From: an uncultured Clostridia bacterium
GTDB taxonomy: Bacteria > Bacillota > Clostridia > Christensenellales > Pumilibacteraceae
Length of the DNA: 15,138 bases
NCBI GenBank assembly: GCA_947627075.1
Contig: CANQUR010000022.1
Location: 1-15,138 of the forward strand
Direction: 5' to 3'
In this document: positions 1 through 6,523 of the stretch, in pieces
Layout of the letters: each line of letters begins with the position of its first letter
How positions within the stretch are numbered: the stretch's first letter is position 1
The notes under the pieces: model-generated
Seen by the model: only the letters and a program-made list of their open reading frames with translations
Told to the model about the DNA's origin: nothing
Databases searched by the model: none
Made by a program: the position numbers and the translations under genes

Positions 1-24
1 AAAAAAGTTCGAATTATCCCAATG

Positions 25-69
25 TGGCTGGGGTAGCTGGATTCGAACCAACGAATGACGGAGTCAGAG
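25..69 (-). other. 3' part of a tRNA-Gln (CTG), possible attachment-site remnant
   Basis: Read on the minus strand, this stretch gives the 3' half of a glutamine tRNA. It has an anticodon loop with CTG (complement of 65-67), the 3' strand of the anticodon stem (58-62), a T arm with a 5-bp stem and TTCGAAT loop (36-52), the acceptor 3' strand TACCCCA, discriminator G and an encoded CCA (25-27). The 5' half is not recognisable. The sequence beyond position 70 gives only a poor anticodon 5' stem, no proper D arm and at best a degenerate acceptor strand (around 82-88). Loss of the 5' half with a well-kept 3' half is what tyrosine recombinases leave when an element integrates into a tRNA gene. That reading is inference; no integrase lies in the window. 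Confidence 0.6.
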
Positions 70-202
70 GACATCGGCTACTCCGAGAAAACATCAGGAA
101 ATGCCGTTTTTAAGGCAAAAACAGCGCAAAAACGCAGGATTTTTTGTCGTTACCCCCTTGTTCAAAATTTCAATCCCCCAATCCCCCCAATATAGGAATT
201 GC

Positions 203-233
203 AAAAAAGGTGAGACGTTCGTCTCACCTTTTT
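203..233 (-). terminator. Rho-independent terminator of the small zinc-ribbon gene
   Basis: Perfect 8-bp stem GGTGAGAC/GTCTCACC (209-216 with 221-228) with a GTTC loop. It is flanked by six A (203-208) and five T (229-233), so it can work in both directions. It lies 15-20 bp past the stop codon of the minus-strand gene at 249-401. Confidence 0.85.
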
Positions 234-248
234 GGTTGCGCAGATAGA

Positions 249-401
249 TTAGTCGCCGTATTTTTCTGCGCATTCATCGCAATATGTGGGATTTTCGGTG
301 CTTTGTTGCGCATTTGTCATTTCACGTCCACATCCCGCACATTGACCCGCGTGCGTATCGGAGCCACGGGTTTCGTCAATTTCATCGTCGTCTTTACACA
401 T
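249..401 (-). CDS. Small zinc-ribbon-like protein (50 aa)
   Basis: A 50-residue protein read on the minus strand. It starts at ATG (complement of 399-401), has an AAGGAGG ribosome site 8 nt upstream, and ends at TAA (complement of 249-251). The N-terminus is acidic (MCKDDDEIDE). Two Cys-x-x-Cys knuckles, CAGC at residues 21-24 and CDEC at 41-44, are spaced like a treble-clef or zinc-ribbon site, so one bound zinc is likely. A promoter-like motif (434-462) lies just upstream and a strong terminator just downstream, so this is a complete single-gene unit. The ribosome site, zinc knuckles and flanking signals make it credible despite its size. I do not recognise a specific family. Its promoter motif matches those next to the ECF sigma cassettes further right. 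Confidence 0.75.
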   Translation of the reverse strand: MCKDDDEIDETRGSDTHAGQCAGCGREMTNAQQSTENPTYCDECAEKYGD

Positions 402-433
402 GAAAAAATCCTCCTTGTATTTATTCTATTATA

Positions 434-462
434 TTAACCGTTGACAGACGAAAAATGTTACA
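434..462 (-). promoter_or_regulatory. ECF-type promoter-like motif upstream of the zinc-ribbon gene
   Basis: On the minus strand TGTAAC (complement of 457-462) is followed after exactly 18 nt by GTTAA (complement of 434-438). The extended left element is TGTAACATTT. The same pattern and spacing occur at 5469-5497 and 6524-6552 and in their duplicates. TGTAAC is a familiar -35 type for ECF sigma factors such as SigX of Bacillus. A TATAAT-like run lies just inside the right element, so a sigma-A promoter is an alternative, although no good -35 accompanies it. Confidence 0.5.
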
Positions 463-481
463 AAAAATTAGAGCGATTTAT

Positions 482-495
482 TATTAACGTAAATA
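482..495 (+). promoter_or_regulatory. AACGTAAATA box upstream of the dGTPase promoter
   Basis: The 10-mer AACGTAAATA sits at 486-495, four bases before the -35 at 500. It recurs exactly at 6622-6631 and, inverted, at 6671-6680. It probably binds a regulator; which one is unknown. Confidence 0.4.
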
Positions 496-499
496 GTAA

Positions 500-528
500 T
501 TGACTTATGATTTTCTATATGATATAAT
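500..528 (+). promoter_or_regulatory. Sigma-A promoter of the dGTPase-esterase operon
   Basis: TTGACT (500-505), a 17-nt spacer, and TATAAT (523-528). Transcription would start near 535 and give a leader of about 90 nt with no recognised riboswitch, ending in an AAGGAGG ribosome site at 611-617. Confidence 0.8.
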
Positions 529-626
529 ATCAAAGGATGCAAGGAAAAACAATATAACAATTTTTCTCTCAAACAGTTATATGTTTATCCCGTTGAGCAT
601 CTCTAAACCGAAGGAGGATAAAAATT

Positions 627-2078
627 ATGGAATGGTCAGCATTGTTAAATCCGAGGAGAGCGCGAGAGCAGTCATCTGTCAGCAAAATGAATAATGATAC
701 GCGTTCCCCGTTCAAAAAGGATTTTGACACCGTTTGTAATTGTACGGGAATCCGTAGATTGCAGGACAAAGCGCAGGTTTTTCCTCTTGAACGAGGAGAT
801 TATACCCGTACCCGATTGACACACTCCATAGAAGTGCAATCAATCGCTGAATCGCTTGGGGTTGAGGCAGTAAGTGTGATTCAAAGCAAGGGGCCTTTGC
901 CGGCGGCGGCGACTAAATATTTGGATCAAATTCCTGTAATCTTAAGAACTGCCGCCTATTTACATGATATGGGGAATCCGCCTTTTGGGCATCTTGGGGA
1001 GGAGATCATTGCCGAGTGGTTTACAAGGAATCTTCCAAATCTTGTATTTTCGCACGAAGGGAAGTTAATATTCGAACAGACACGGACACAAACAAGCCAT
1101 CTACTCATTGACATTTTGAATGAGCAGATGAAAAATGATTTTTACCACTTTGAAGGCAATGCGCAGTTGCTTCGGTTGATTACGAAGCTCAGTTTTATCA
1201 CGGATGAGAATGGCATGAACTTATCTTATCCTGTTATTGCGACAATACTTAAATATCCCACTAAGTCCACGGAAATCTCAAATGGCAAGAATGTTTCTCG
1301 GAAAAAAATGGGATATATGTATTTTGAAAATGAACTTTATGAAAATATAAATAAAGAACTTGGTTTAGGCGGCAAGCGCCATCCATTGGTTTTTCTGCTT
1401 GAAGCGGCAGACGATATTGCATATTTAACAGCCGACATTGAGGACGCGCATAAAAAACGTATTTTTCAGCTTGGCGACTTTTTAACAGCACTTGAAAGGC
1501 GCAAAAGTGACCCATTTATCGAGGAAGTATTATCAGAAACTAAAAAATATGAAGAACAATGGGAAAAGGCCCCTGTCCCGGATCATGACGACTGCATTAT
1601 GCAACGCTTGAGAATCTATATGAAAGGGAAGATGATTAGTGCTGTTAAAAATGCGTTTAGCGAGCATTATCAAGAAATCCTCGAAGGTGCGTTTGAACAA
1701 GAATTGCTCAACGTTTCATCGGCCGCAGAAATGGTCAATCTAATCCGAAACGATATTGAACGAAAATACATCTATTTTAGCGATAGTGTCATAAAAACTA
1801 AATTGCAAAGCTATCAAATCATTGATGCTTTGATGGACAAGTTTGTTCCAAGTGTTTTTAACGCAAATGCTAATCGCCAATCTGATGATAAGGATACATT
1901 AGCGTACAGTTTAATTTCTAAAAATTACCGATTTATTTGCGAACGGACATGCGAAGGGAAAGTGTATGATGATCCCGAATGCGTTTATAGCAAGTTGTTA
2001 CTTGTTACTGATTTCGTTTCGGGTATGACAGACACCTATGCGGTAGACACATATCATCTTCTTACTGCAACAAAATAA
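627..2078 (+). CDS. dgt: Deoxyguanosinetriphosphate triphosphohydrolase-like HD-domain protein
   Basis: A 483-residue cytoplasmic HD phosphohydrolase. The family hydrolyses dGTP (and often other dNTPs) to the deoxynucleoside plus tripolyphosphate, with roles in dNTP pool control and phage defence. The N-terminus has the family signature with RRLQDKAQVF (43-52) and DYTRTRLTHS (58-67). Metal ligands are visible as H66, the HD pair H113-D114 in YLHDMGNPPFGHLGE (111-124), and D262/D263 in ADDIAY (261-266). HFEGNAQ (174-180) is the usual nucleotide-binding segment. Length fits the family (about 400-500 aa). The start is set by AAGGAGG at 611-617. The esterase gene follows after 14 bp with no terminator between, so they form an operon. 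Substrate preference cannot be told from sequence, and the gene symbol is given for the family only. Confidence 0.88.
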   Translation: MEWSALLNPRRAREQSSVSKMNNDTRSPFKKDFDTVCNCTGIRRLQDKAQVFPLERGDYTRTRLTHSIEVQSIAESLGVEAVSVIQSKGPLPAAATKYLDQIPVILRTAAYLHDMGNPPFGHLGEEIIAEWFTRNLPNLVFSHEGKLIFEQTRTQTSHLLIDILNEQMKNDFYHFEGNAQLLRLITKLSFITDENGMNLSYPVIATILKYPTKSTEISNGKNVSRKKMGYMYFENELYENINKELGLGGKRHPLVFLLEAADDIAYLTADIEDAHKKRIFQLGDFLTALERRKSDPFIEEVLSETKKYEEQWEKAPVPDHDDCIMQRLRIYMKGKMISAVKNAFSEHYQEILEGAFEQELLNVSSAAEMVNLIRNDIERKYIYFSDSVIKTKLQSYQIIDALMDKFVPSVFNANANRQSDDKDTLAYSLISKNYRFICERTCEGKVYDDPECVYSKLLLVTDFVSGMTDTYAVDTYHLLTATK

Positions 2079-2092
2079 ATGATTTGTAAACC

Positions 2093-2851
2093 ATGATAAA
2101 GCAATTTGAAGTTACTCTCACCGCGCCGAGCGGGAATCAGACAAGAACGGCTTATGTGCATCTTCCCCAAACCTATGACGAGAAGAAACGTTTCCCTGTG
2201 CTATATATGTTCGACGGACAGACGGCGTTCTTCGACGACACCGCGCCATACGGTGACAGTTGGCGCATGGGGGAGATTCTTGACAAGTTCGAAGCCGAGA
2301 TTATTGTCGCAGCCGTGGAAGCGGACAGGGAAGATCGCTTGACGGAATATTCGCCTTTCCCGTTTCAGTCTAAATTCGGTTCGTCCGAGGGCAAGGGCGA
2401 GGCATATATGGATTGGCTTGTCGGTACGTTCAAGCCGATGATTGATGCAACCTATCGGACGCTTCCCGAAAGGGAACATACCTTTCTTGCGGGAAGCTCT
2501 ATGGGCGGGCTGATGACGATGTTTGCGCTTTGCTGCTATCAAGATATGTTCGGAGGCGGCGCAGCGCTTTCTCCGAGTTTTTGGATTGCGCCAGAGAAAG
2601 TCGGAAGGATGATAAAAGCCGCGGAATGGACGGACGACGTCGCTCTTTATATTGACTACGGCGCAGATGAACTGAAAAACCACGGCGAGGCGCAATGCCG
2701 AGGGCTTGAAAGCTGCTTCTGCGCATTGCTTGAAAAGAACGTTCCGTTTGATTTTCGCTTGATCCCGCACGGACAGCACAATGAAAAATCTTGGCGTGAG
2801 CGTGTGCCGGGTTTTCTGCAAACTTTGAAAATACAAAAAGGACGTCCCTAA
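2093..2851 (+). CDS. Alpha/beta-hydrolase esterase (esterase D / enterochelin-esterase-like)
   Basis: A 252-residue protein with no signal peptide, so probably cytoplasmic. The strand-turn FPVLYMFDGQ (34-43) is typical of the putative esterase family (PF00756 type), which includes esterase D, enterochelin esterase-like and feruloyl esterase-like enzymes. The nucleophile elbow is GSSMG (134-138) with Ser136. The likely acid is D192 in DYGADE, and the likely catalytic His is H229 in HGQHNEKSW. All three triad members are present, so it should be active, but the ester hydrolysed cannot be predicted. The ATG at 2093 lies 14 bp after the dGTPase stop and has no clear Shine-Dalgarno, so translation is probably coupled to the gene upstream. 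The stop codon lies in the loop of the terminator. Confidence 0.85.
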   Translation: MIKQFEVTLTAPSGNQTRTAYVHLPQTYDEKKRFPVLYMFDGQTAFFDDTAPYGDSWRMGEILDKFEAEIIVAAVEADREDRLTEYSPFPFQSKFGSSEGKGEAYMDWLVGTFKPMIDATYRTLPEREHTFLAGSSMGGLMTMFALCCYQDMFGGGAALSPSFWIAPEKVGRMIKAAEWTDDVALYIDYGADELKNHGEAQCRGLESCFCALLEKNVPFDFRLIPHGQHNEKSWRERVPGFLQTLKIQKGRP

Positions 2852-2870
2852 TGGGGGGACGTCCTTTTTT
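2835..2870 (+). terminator. Rho-independent terminator overlapping the esterase stop codon
   Basis: Perfect 9-bp stem GGACGTCCC/GGGACGTCC (2840-2848 with 2856-2864) preceded by five A and followed by six T. The TAA stop of the esterase (2849-2851) is in the loop. It closes the dGTPase-esterase operon. Between here and the next promoter (2871-2979) I see no gene. Confidence 0.92.
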
Positions 2871-2979
2871 CTCTATCATCTCATTTTACGCCTCTTTTCG
2901 TCGTAAGATAATTTTTCTCGCAATATTTATAACGTTATTATAAAAGACAATTTAATTCTTTTTTGCTTAAAGCCACTAA

Positions 2980-2987
2980 TATTTACG
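2980..2987 (+). promoter_or_regulatory. TATTTACG box upstream of the secreted-protein promoter
   Basis: TATTTACG ends exactly 9 nt before the TTGACA at 2997. The lipoprotein promoter has the same TATTTACG-N9-TTGACA layout (6671-6693). This is a possible activator site. Confidence 0.4.
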
Positions 2988-2996
2988 GAAATAATA

Positions 2997-3025
2997 TTGA
3001 CAAATGGCTTGAACTGATATACAAT
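2997..3025 (+). promoter_or_regulatory. Sigma-A promoter of the secreted two-domain protein
   Basis: Perfect -35 TTGACA (2997-3002), a 17-nt spacer, then TACAAT (3020-3025). The start codon is at 3046 with AAGGAGG at 3031-3037, so the leader is very short (about 10-15 nt). Confidence 0.82.
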
Positions 3026-3045
3026 AGAATAAGGAGGATAAAATC

Positions 3046-3891
3046 ATGAAACTTAAAAGTAAACGTTTTATTTCCTTATTGTCCATGCTTCTCGTTGCAA
3101 TTCTTTTTGGGGCTTTGGGAAACATATCGAATCGCGCCATAGCTCATGCGGAAGAAGCCGATGAAATGTCGGGATGGTATCTTTTAGGTAACGGGGCAGG
3201 CGGTCTGGCGGATTGCAGCTGGCAGGCATACCTTGCCGACTGGCGTCTGACGGGAACGGCAGAAGATGCAGAAAATTATGCCGGTGTTTGGCATACCGAC
3301 GAAATTCTTCTGTATCAAGGCGATCAATTCAAACTTCTGTGGAACGATGGTTTGTGGATTCATCCCGATGAATCGGGCTGGACTGCCGATTTACAAGTTC
3401 AATTTGAAAATCTTTCCTATGATTATGATGCAGATTTTTCATCTGGCGTTTATGGCAACATTTATACCGAGGTCAGCGGCTATTATTCGTTTACTCTAAC
3501 AGTAACCGAAGAAGAGTGGGGTGTAGGTTTGACATTGAATTATGTTCGTTCGGATCGGGAGGTCCCTCCCATCGTGCTTTACGATATGTATGTTGTAGGG
3601 AAGATTGCAAGTGTACCGACTTGTAATTGGCCCATTGATGTCGCTTCCGAAGGACGAACCGTCGAGGATTCCTGTATTCCCATGACCAGGAACTCTTTTG
3701 GGGATGTGGTTGTATGGACGGCAATCGTTTCCTTAGATTTTACCGATTCCTTTAAGGTATACAATACAGTTTCAAGCAACTATTATCCCGACGGCTTGGG
3801 CGGTGAACTTGGTGTTAGCACAGCGGGCATCTATACAGTATCTTGGGTCGAAGGATCGAAGGACGTGACAGTAACATTGATTACGGCATAA
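3046..3891 (+). CDS. Secreted protein with two carbohydrate-binding-like beta domains (copy 1, intact)
   Basis: A 281-residue exported protein. The signal peptide has a basic start (MKLKSKR), a hydrophobic core (about 8-25) and a likely cleavage after AHA near residue 35. The mature part holds two diverged repeats. Domain 1 (about 43-167) begins GWYLLGNGAGG and contains FKLLWNDGLW; domain 2 (about 179-281) begins MYVVGKIASV and contains FKVYNTVSSN and NYYPDGLGG. Each ends in a strand after SGYYSF or AGIYTV. The layout 'Y(L/V)VG...W, FK, G-Y' resembles starch-binding domains of SusE/SusF or amylase-linked CBMs, so a glycan-binding role on the cell surface is an inference. I see no anchor motif (LPXTG, SLH or lipobox). 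It has its own sigma-A promoter and ends at a terminator shared with the convergent minus-strand operon. From position 3199 on, the DNA is identical to 9254 onward. Confidence 0.75.
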   Translation: MKLKSKRFISLLSMLLVAILFGALGNISNRAIAHAEEADEMSGWYLLGNGAGGLADCSWQAYLADWRLTGTAEDAENYAGVWHTDEILLYQGDQFKLLWNDGLWIHPDESGWTADLQVQFENLSYDYDADFSSGVYGNIYTEVSGYYSFTLTVTEEEWGVGLTLNYVRSDREVPPIVLYDMYVVGKIASVPTCNWPIDVASEGRTVEDSCIPMTRNSFGDVVVWTAIVSLDFTDSFKVYNTVSSNYYPDGLGGELGVSTAGIYTVSWVEGSKDVTVTLITA

Positions 3892-3894
3892 AAG

Positions 3895-3928
3895 TAGCCC
3901 CCCTCTCGGTTGAGAGGGGAGCTTGTTT
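3895..3928. terminator. Bidirectional terminator between convergent genes (copy 1)
   Basis: Perfect stem CCCCTCTC/GAGAGGGG (3900-3907 with 3912-3919), GGTT loop. An A-rich left flank and T-rich right flank let it serve both the plus-strand secreted protein (stop 3889-3891) and the minus-strand operon (stop 3928-3930). Confidence 0.85.
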
Positions 3929-4614
3929 TATTCTTTAACGTGTATTAAGTTTTGGATAAATTCTAAAAAAGAACCATTTTCGTCAAGCGAAACTTCTTGA
4001 TAATCCGTCAAATAAATGGTATCATTAGCTCCTTCAATTTTTGCGTACGCTTTTATATTATAACAATGAAAAGTAGGATTTATGGATGGCTTGATATTAT
4101 AAAGGAGGGTATAATCGGACAACTCCGCTCGTTGATATGATTGTGTTAATTGATCGGCGTACTTATAATTTTTATTGCAAACAACGGTTAAACTTGTTTG
4201 AATTCTGCTATCGGAAGTTCGAAGTGCCATAACATAGAAAAGTAAATCACCACTCGGTCCGTCAATCGTTTTCTTAATGTCAGTGACAATTAAGCCTTCT
4301 CCGATTACAAGCTCAAAATCCTTTAAGTCGACATTTAAGACGGCAATTTCTGAGGCGGAAGTATGAAAGTCCTTTTCTGAGTAGATCACTTGCTTCTTAA
4401 AAGGAATAAACAAAACCGCACAAACAATTACGAGAGCTGCGGTAAGTGTGCAAGCAGCACCCGTAAGCCATGCCTTCCTATAGGAAAACACAGATCTGCG
4501 CTTCGGCTTCGATACCTGTTCTGGCAAAGAAGCGAGGAAAACTTTGTCGCTCTTCTCTAAAATTTTTTGATGAGTGGCTTTTGCCTCTTGTTCAAGTCGT
4601 TTTTTTACATTCAT
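3928..4614 (-). CDS. Single-pass membrane protein, candidate anti-sigma factor (copy 1)
   Basis: A 228-residue protein with a charged cytoplasmic N-terminus (1-47, rich in Lys/Arg), one membrane segment (about 48-71, AWLTGAACTL to VLFIPF) and a roughly 155-residue outer domain. That topology matches anti-sigma factors coded beside ECF sigma genes. I do not see the zinc anti-sigma motif HxxxCxxC, and the outer domain is unfamiliar, so the role rests on topology and neighbourhood. I chose the ATG at 4614, 2 nt after the stop of the peptidase gene. A TTG two codons upstream (4620) would overlap that stop. No Shine-Dalgarno is visible, so translation is probably coupled to the peptidase. It is the last gene of the minus-strand operon. 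An alternative role is a membrane partner or inhibitor of the peptidase. Confidence 0.65.
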   Translation of the reverse strand: MNVKKRLEQEAKATHQKILEKSDKVFLASLPEQVSKPKRRSVFSYRKAWLTGAACTLTAALVIVCAVLFIPFKKQVIYSEKDFHTSASEIAVLNVDLKDFELVIGEGLIVTDIKKTIDGPSGDLLFYVMALRTSDSRIQTSLTVVCNKNYKYADQLTQSYQRAELSDYTLLYNIKPSINPTFHCYNIKAYAKIEGANDTIYLTDYQEVSLDENGSFLEFIQNLIHVKE

Positions 4615-4616
4615 GA

Positions 4617-5435
4617 TCAATAAATATTTACTGCGAGCGCGTCGTTAATTTTAGTTTTGTAATTGATGTTAAAGAGCGTTCGCGTAGCAGTGTCAAGACC
4701 AGTAGAAACGTTGATGTATTCGTATGTAATTGTGCCGTCGGCAGTCGAATAACAATACACCTCGTACCCGAAACCGATCATGATATGATTGGCGGTTGAG
4801 ATCAAATAATTGACAGTATCGGTATTCCCTTCCGTAGTTAATATGGCTGTATTATATCCACTTAAAAACAGAACAATCGGTTGGTTAGATTTCATTTTTT
4901 GTTTTGCGGACGTGTAGGTGAAAGATTTCGACGACATGCAGGAGGTAAAACTGATCTTTTTCCCTTTTTCAGTGCAATACCGTGTCATGCCATTGATAAA
5001 TTCATCTTCCGTCGTTCCCACATGCTCCGTCCCCATGTATTCATATAGGGTTTGAATGGTGGCAATGACGGCTGCATCTTCCAATTCGTAGAGGTAAGTA
5101 TTTCCGAATAAAGTCCCGGATACATGGTTGGGGATAAGGTTTTCGTCATAGCGATCGTAAAAACCGATTACGTTGGCTCCCGCAATGCTACCACAGGACC
5201 CTGGCGCAGGGGAATAATTATAGTTGGGATACATCAAAGCCAAAGAATGAGATTCAGTGAGCGTTTTGGATGTGTACGGTATTTTTACTGCCTCTACAGT
5301 GGCATTGACAGATGCGGTATCCTCATACGCAACGGGGTTGGCACCGTCTGTATCATTATCAAACAGCGACGCCGGTGCCGCGGCGGAACAGAGGGCAAGC
5401 AGTGCGGCAAGTGCAATGGTTCCCAAGTGTAACAT
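4617..5435 (-). CDS. Secreted papain-like (C39-like) cysteine peptidase (copy 1)
   Basis: A 272-residue exported protein. Residues 1-22 form a hydrophobic signal peptide with a likely cleavage after APA; its n-region lacks Lys/Arg, which is unusual. The catalytic core has the form of C39-like or papain-fold peptidases: PAPGSCGSIAGANVIGFYDR (77-95) with Cys81, ANHIMIGFGY (215-224) with His217, and EYINVSTG (239-246) with Asn242 as the third residue. All three are present, so it should be active; no substrate is evident. Cys16 is not in a valid lipobox (Leu before it), so it is probably not a lipoprotein. AAGGAG lies about 12 nt before the ATG. The gene starts 57 bp after the sigma gene and has its own promoter-like motif (5469-5497). 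It is followed directly by the membrane protein, which may regulate or tether it. Confidence 0.75.
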   Translation of the reverse strand: MLHLGTIALAALLALCSAAAPASLFDNDTDGANPVAYEDTASVNATVEAVKIPYTSKTLTESHSLALMYPNYNYSPAPGSCGSIAGANVIGFYDRYDENLIPNHVSGTLFGNTYLYELEDAAVIATIQTLYEYMGTEHVGTTEDEFINGMTRYCTEKGKKISFTSCMSSKSFTYTSAKQKMKSNQPIVLFLSGYNTAILTTEGNTDTVNYLISTANHIMIGFGYEVYCYSTADGTITYEYINVSTGLDTATRTLFNINYKTKINDALAVNIY

Positions 5436-5468
5436 TTTCTATCTCTCCTTAAACATTATTATATAAAT

Positions 5469-5497
5469 ATAACTGCCGAGAGAGGGAAAATGTTACA
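5469..5497 (-). promoter_or_regulatory. ECF-type promoter-like motif before the peptidase gene (copy 1)
   Basis: On the minus strand TGTAAC (complement of 5492-5497) is followed after 18 nt by GTTAT (complement of 5469-5473). The left element extends to TGTAACATTT. It overlaps the stop codon of the sigma gene (5493-5495), so sigma could drive the peptidase and membrane-protein genes separately from the upstream promoter. Confidence 0.5.
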
Positions 5498-5996
5498 GGT
5501 ATTTTTTGAGAATCTTATATGCGCGACTGACCTTCACCCTGACATTGTTTGGGCTGATATGTAATTCCTTTGCGATTTCCTCATGGGAATATCCCTCCCA
5601 ATGGTGCAGATAGAGAATCATTTGAACGTCCTTATCGAGATGTGTAAAGGCGGCTTGCATGTCCGAGGACAGAATTTCGTGATCGAAGTCGCATGGGACA
5701 GTAGTGGATTCCAACAACGGCAGCTCACGGTTCTGTGCTTTCAAATAGTCGATTACATCATTCTCTGCAATCGTGAACAGCCATGAAGTGGGGTAGTCGA
5801 TATACCACGGGTCGATAGAGAGCAAATAGAGAAATACATTTTCTGCGGCATCTTCGATATACGCCAAATCCCCGAAACGTCTTTTGAGGTGTAAAACGAT
5901 TTTCGGGTAAAATTCCATGTAGATCTGTTCGATCGCTTGCTTGTCATACTTCGCCTTGCTCAGTAAGCGGTTAAACTTTCGTATATCCATGTTCAC
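5493..5996 (-). CDS. ECF-subfamily RNA polymerase sigma factor (copy 1)
   Basis: A 167-residue sigma-70-family protein of the short ECF type, with only regions 2 and 4. Region 2 spans about 18-90: EQIYMEFYPKIVLHLKRRFG, then EDAAENVFLYLL (core-binding and -10 contact), then SWLFTIAENDVIDYLKAQNR. Region 4 spans about 113-165, with LDKDVQMILYLHHWEGYSHE and the helix-turn-helix EIAKELHISPNNVRVKVSRA that reads the -35. Length and layout are standard. The start overlaps the stop of the XRE gene: GTG at 5996 shares bases with its TGA; an ATG at 5990 is an alternative start. Translation of the two is therefore coupled. Likely targets are the TGTAACATTT-N14-GTTA sites found in this window. Confidence 0.92.
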   Translation of the reverse strand: MNMDIRKFNRLLSKAKYDKQAIEQIYMEFYPKIVLHLKRRFGDLAYIEDAAENVFLYLLSIDPWYIDYPTSWLFTIAENDVIDYLKAQNRELPLLESTTVPCDFDHEILSSDMQAAFTHLDKDVQMILYLHHWEGYSHEEIAKELHISPNNVRVKVSRAYKILKKYL

Positions 5997-6328
5997 TCAA
6001 AGTAGCTTTTAATATGCAATAACACCGCCTCTTTCTGTTTTTGCGTTAAATTATCGAGTAGCTTTAGAATCTCCTTGTTTTCCGGGGAAAGCGGCATTAC
6101 GTCCTCGTCGCGGCAAAAGAATTCAAACGGCTCAACATCTAACACCGCAGCGATCTTTTCAAGCGATAGAATGCTTGGAACATGATTTTTCTTATACCAA
6201 TCGCGTATCGCTATTTCCGTAACACCCGATTTATCCGCCAAGCTGTAGATAGAGAGATTGCGTTTGATCATGAAATCCATTACGCGCGACTTCACTAAGC
6301 TCGTTAAGGGGGTATCTTTGTCGTTCAT
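5993..6328 (-). CDS. XRE-family helix-turn-helix regulator (copy 1)
   Basis: A 111-residue DNA-binding protein. The N-terminal helix-turn-helix covers about 11-68 (VKSRVMDFMIKRNLSIYSLA, then the recognition stretch SGVTEIAIRDWYKKNHVPS and LEKIAAVLDVEPFEFF), in the Cro/C1 fold. The C-terminal 40 residues are mainly helical and may dimerise. The frame stays open up to 6403, but I chose ATG at 6326-6328 because it has AAGGA a few bases upstream. The promoter -10 (6351-6356) would fall inside the coding sequence if the 6403 start were used. A perfect palindrome (6376-6394) overlaps the -35, which suggests self-repression. It is the first gene of the operon XRE-sigma-peptidase-membrane protein. 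Confidence 0.85.
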   Translation of the reverse strand: MNDKDTPLTSLVKSRVMDFMIKRNLSIYSLADKSGVTEIAIRDWYKKNHVPSILSLEKIAAVLDVEPFEFFCRDEDVMPLSPENKEILKLLDNLTQKQKEAVLLHIKSYFE

Positions 6329-6350
6329 AGTGTCCTTGTCCACAAACATT

Positions 6351-6379
6351 ATTATAAAGTATAACGGGGGAATTGATAA
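6351..6379 (-). promoter_or_regulatory. Promoter of the XRE-sigma operon (copy 1)
   Basis: On the minus strand TATAAT (complement of 6351-6356) has TTATCA (complement of 6374-6379) 17 nt upstream. The -35 is weak, as expected for a regulated promoter. The transcript would start near 6344. Confidence 0.6.
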
Positions 6380-6394
6380 GTAGTAGCTACTTAT
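6376..6394. promoter_or_regulatory. Palindromic operator overlapping the XRE promoter (copy 1)
   Basis: Arms ATAAGTAG (6376-6383) and CTACTTAT (6387-6394) are perfect inverted repeats around a TAG spacer. The site covers part of the -35, the usual place for a Cro/C1-type repressor to regulate itself. The binding protein is inferred from position. Confidence 0.55.
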
Positions 6395-6523
6395 AAATTC
6401 CATAGTTATGATTTAGTAAAACAGCCGCAAAAGTGACACTGGCGGAGAACGAAAATGCTCTATTATAAATTTGTCGTGCGCGAGAAAACCGGGAAGAATT
6501 TTTTGATCTTTTTGGAATTTTCC

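Noticed and set aside
25..95. Complete tRNA gene
   Set aside because: The 5' acceptor strand and D arm cannot be formed properly from the sequence beyond position 70.
144..437. Plus-strand open frame of 97 codons
   Set aside because: It is antisense to the zinc-ribbon gene, runs through its terminator, and has no ribosome site.
2201..2836. Minus-strand open frame of 211 codons over the esterase
   Set aside because: Shadow of a gene with an intact catalytic triad and a downstream terminator; no start signal of its own.
5385..5390. Cys16 of the peptidase as a lipobox cysteine
   Set aside because: The residue before it is Leu, which signal peptidase II does not normally accept; a type I cleavage after APA fits better.
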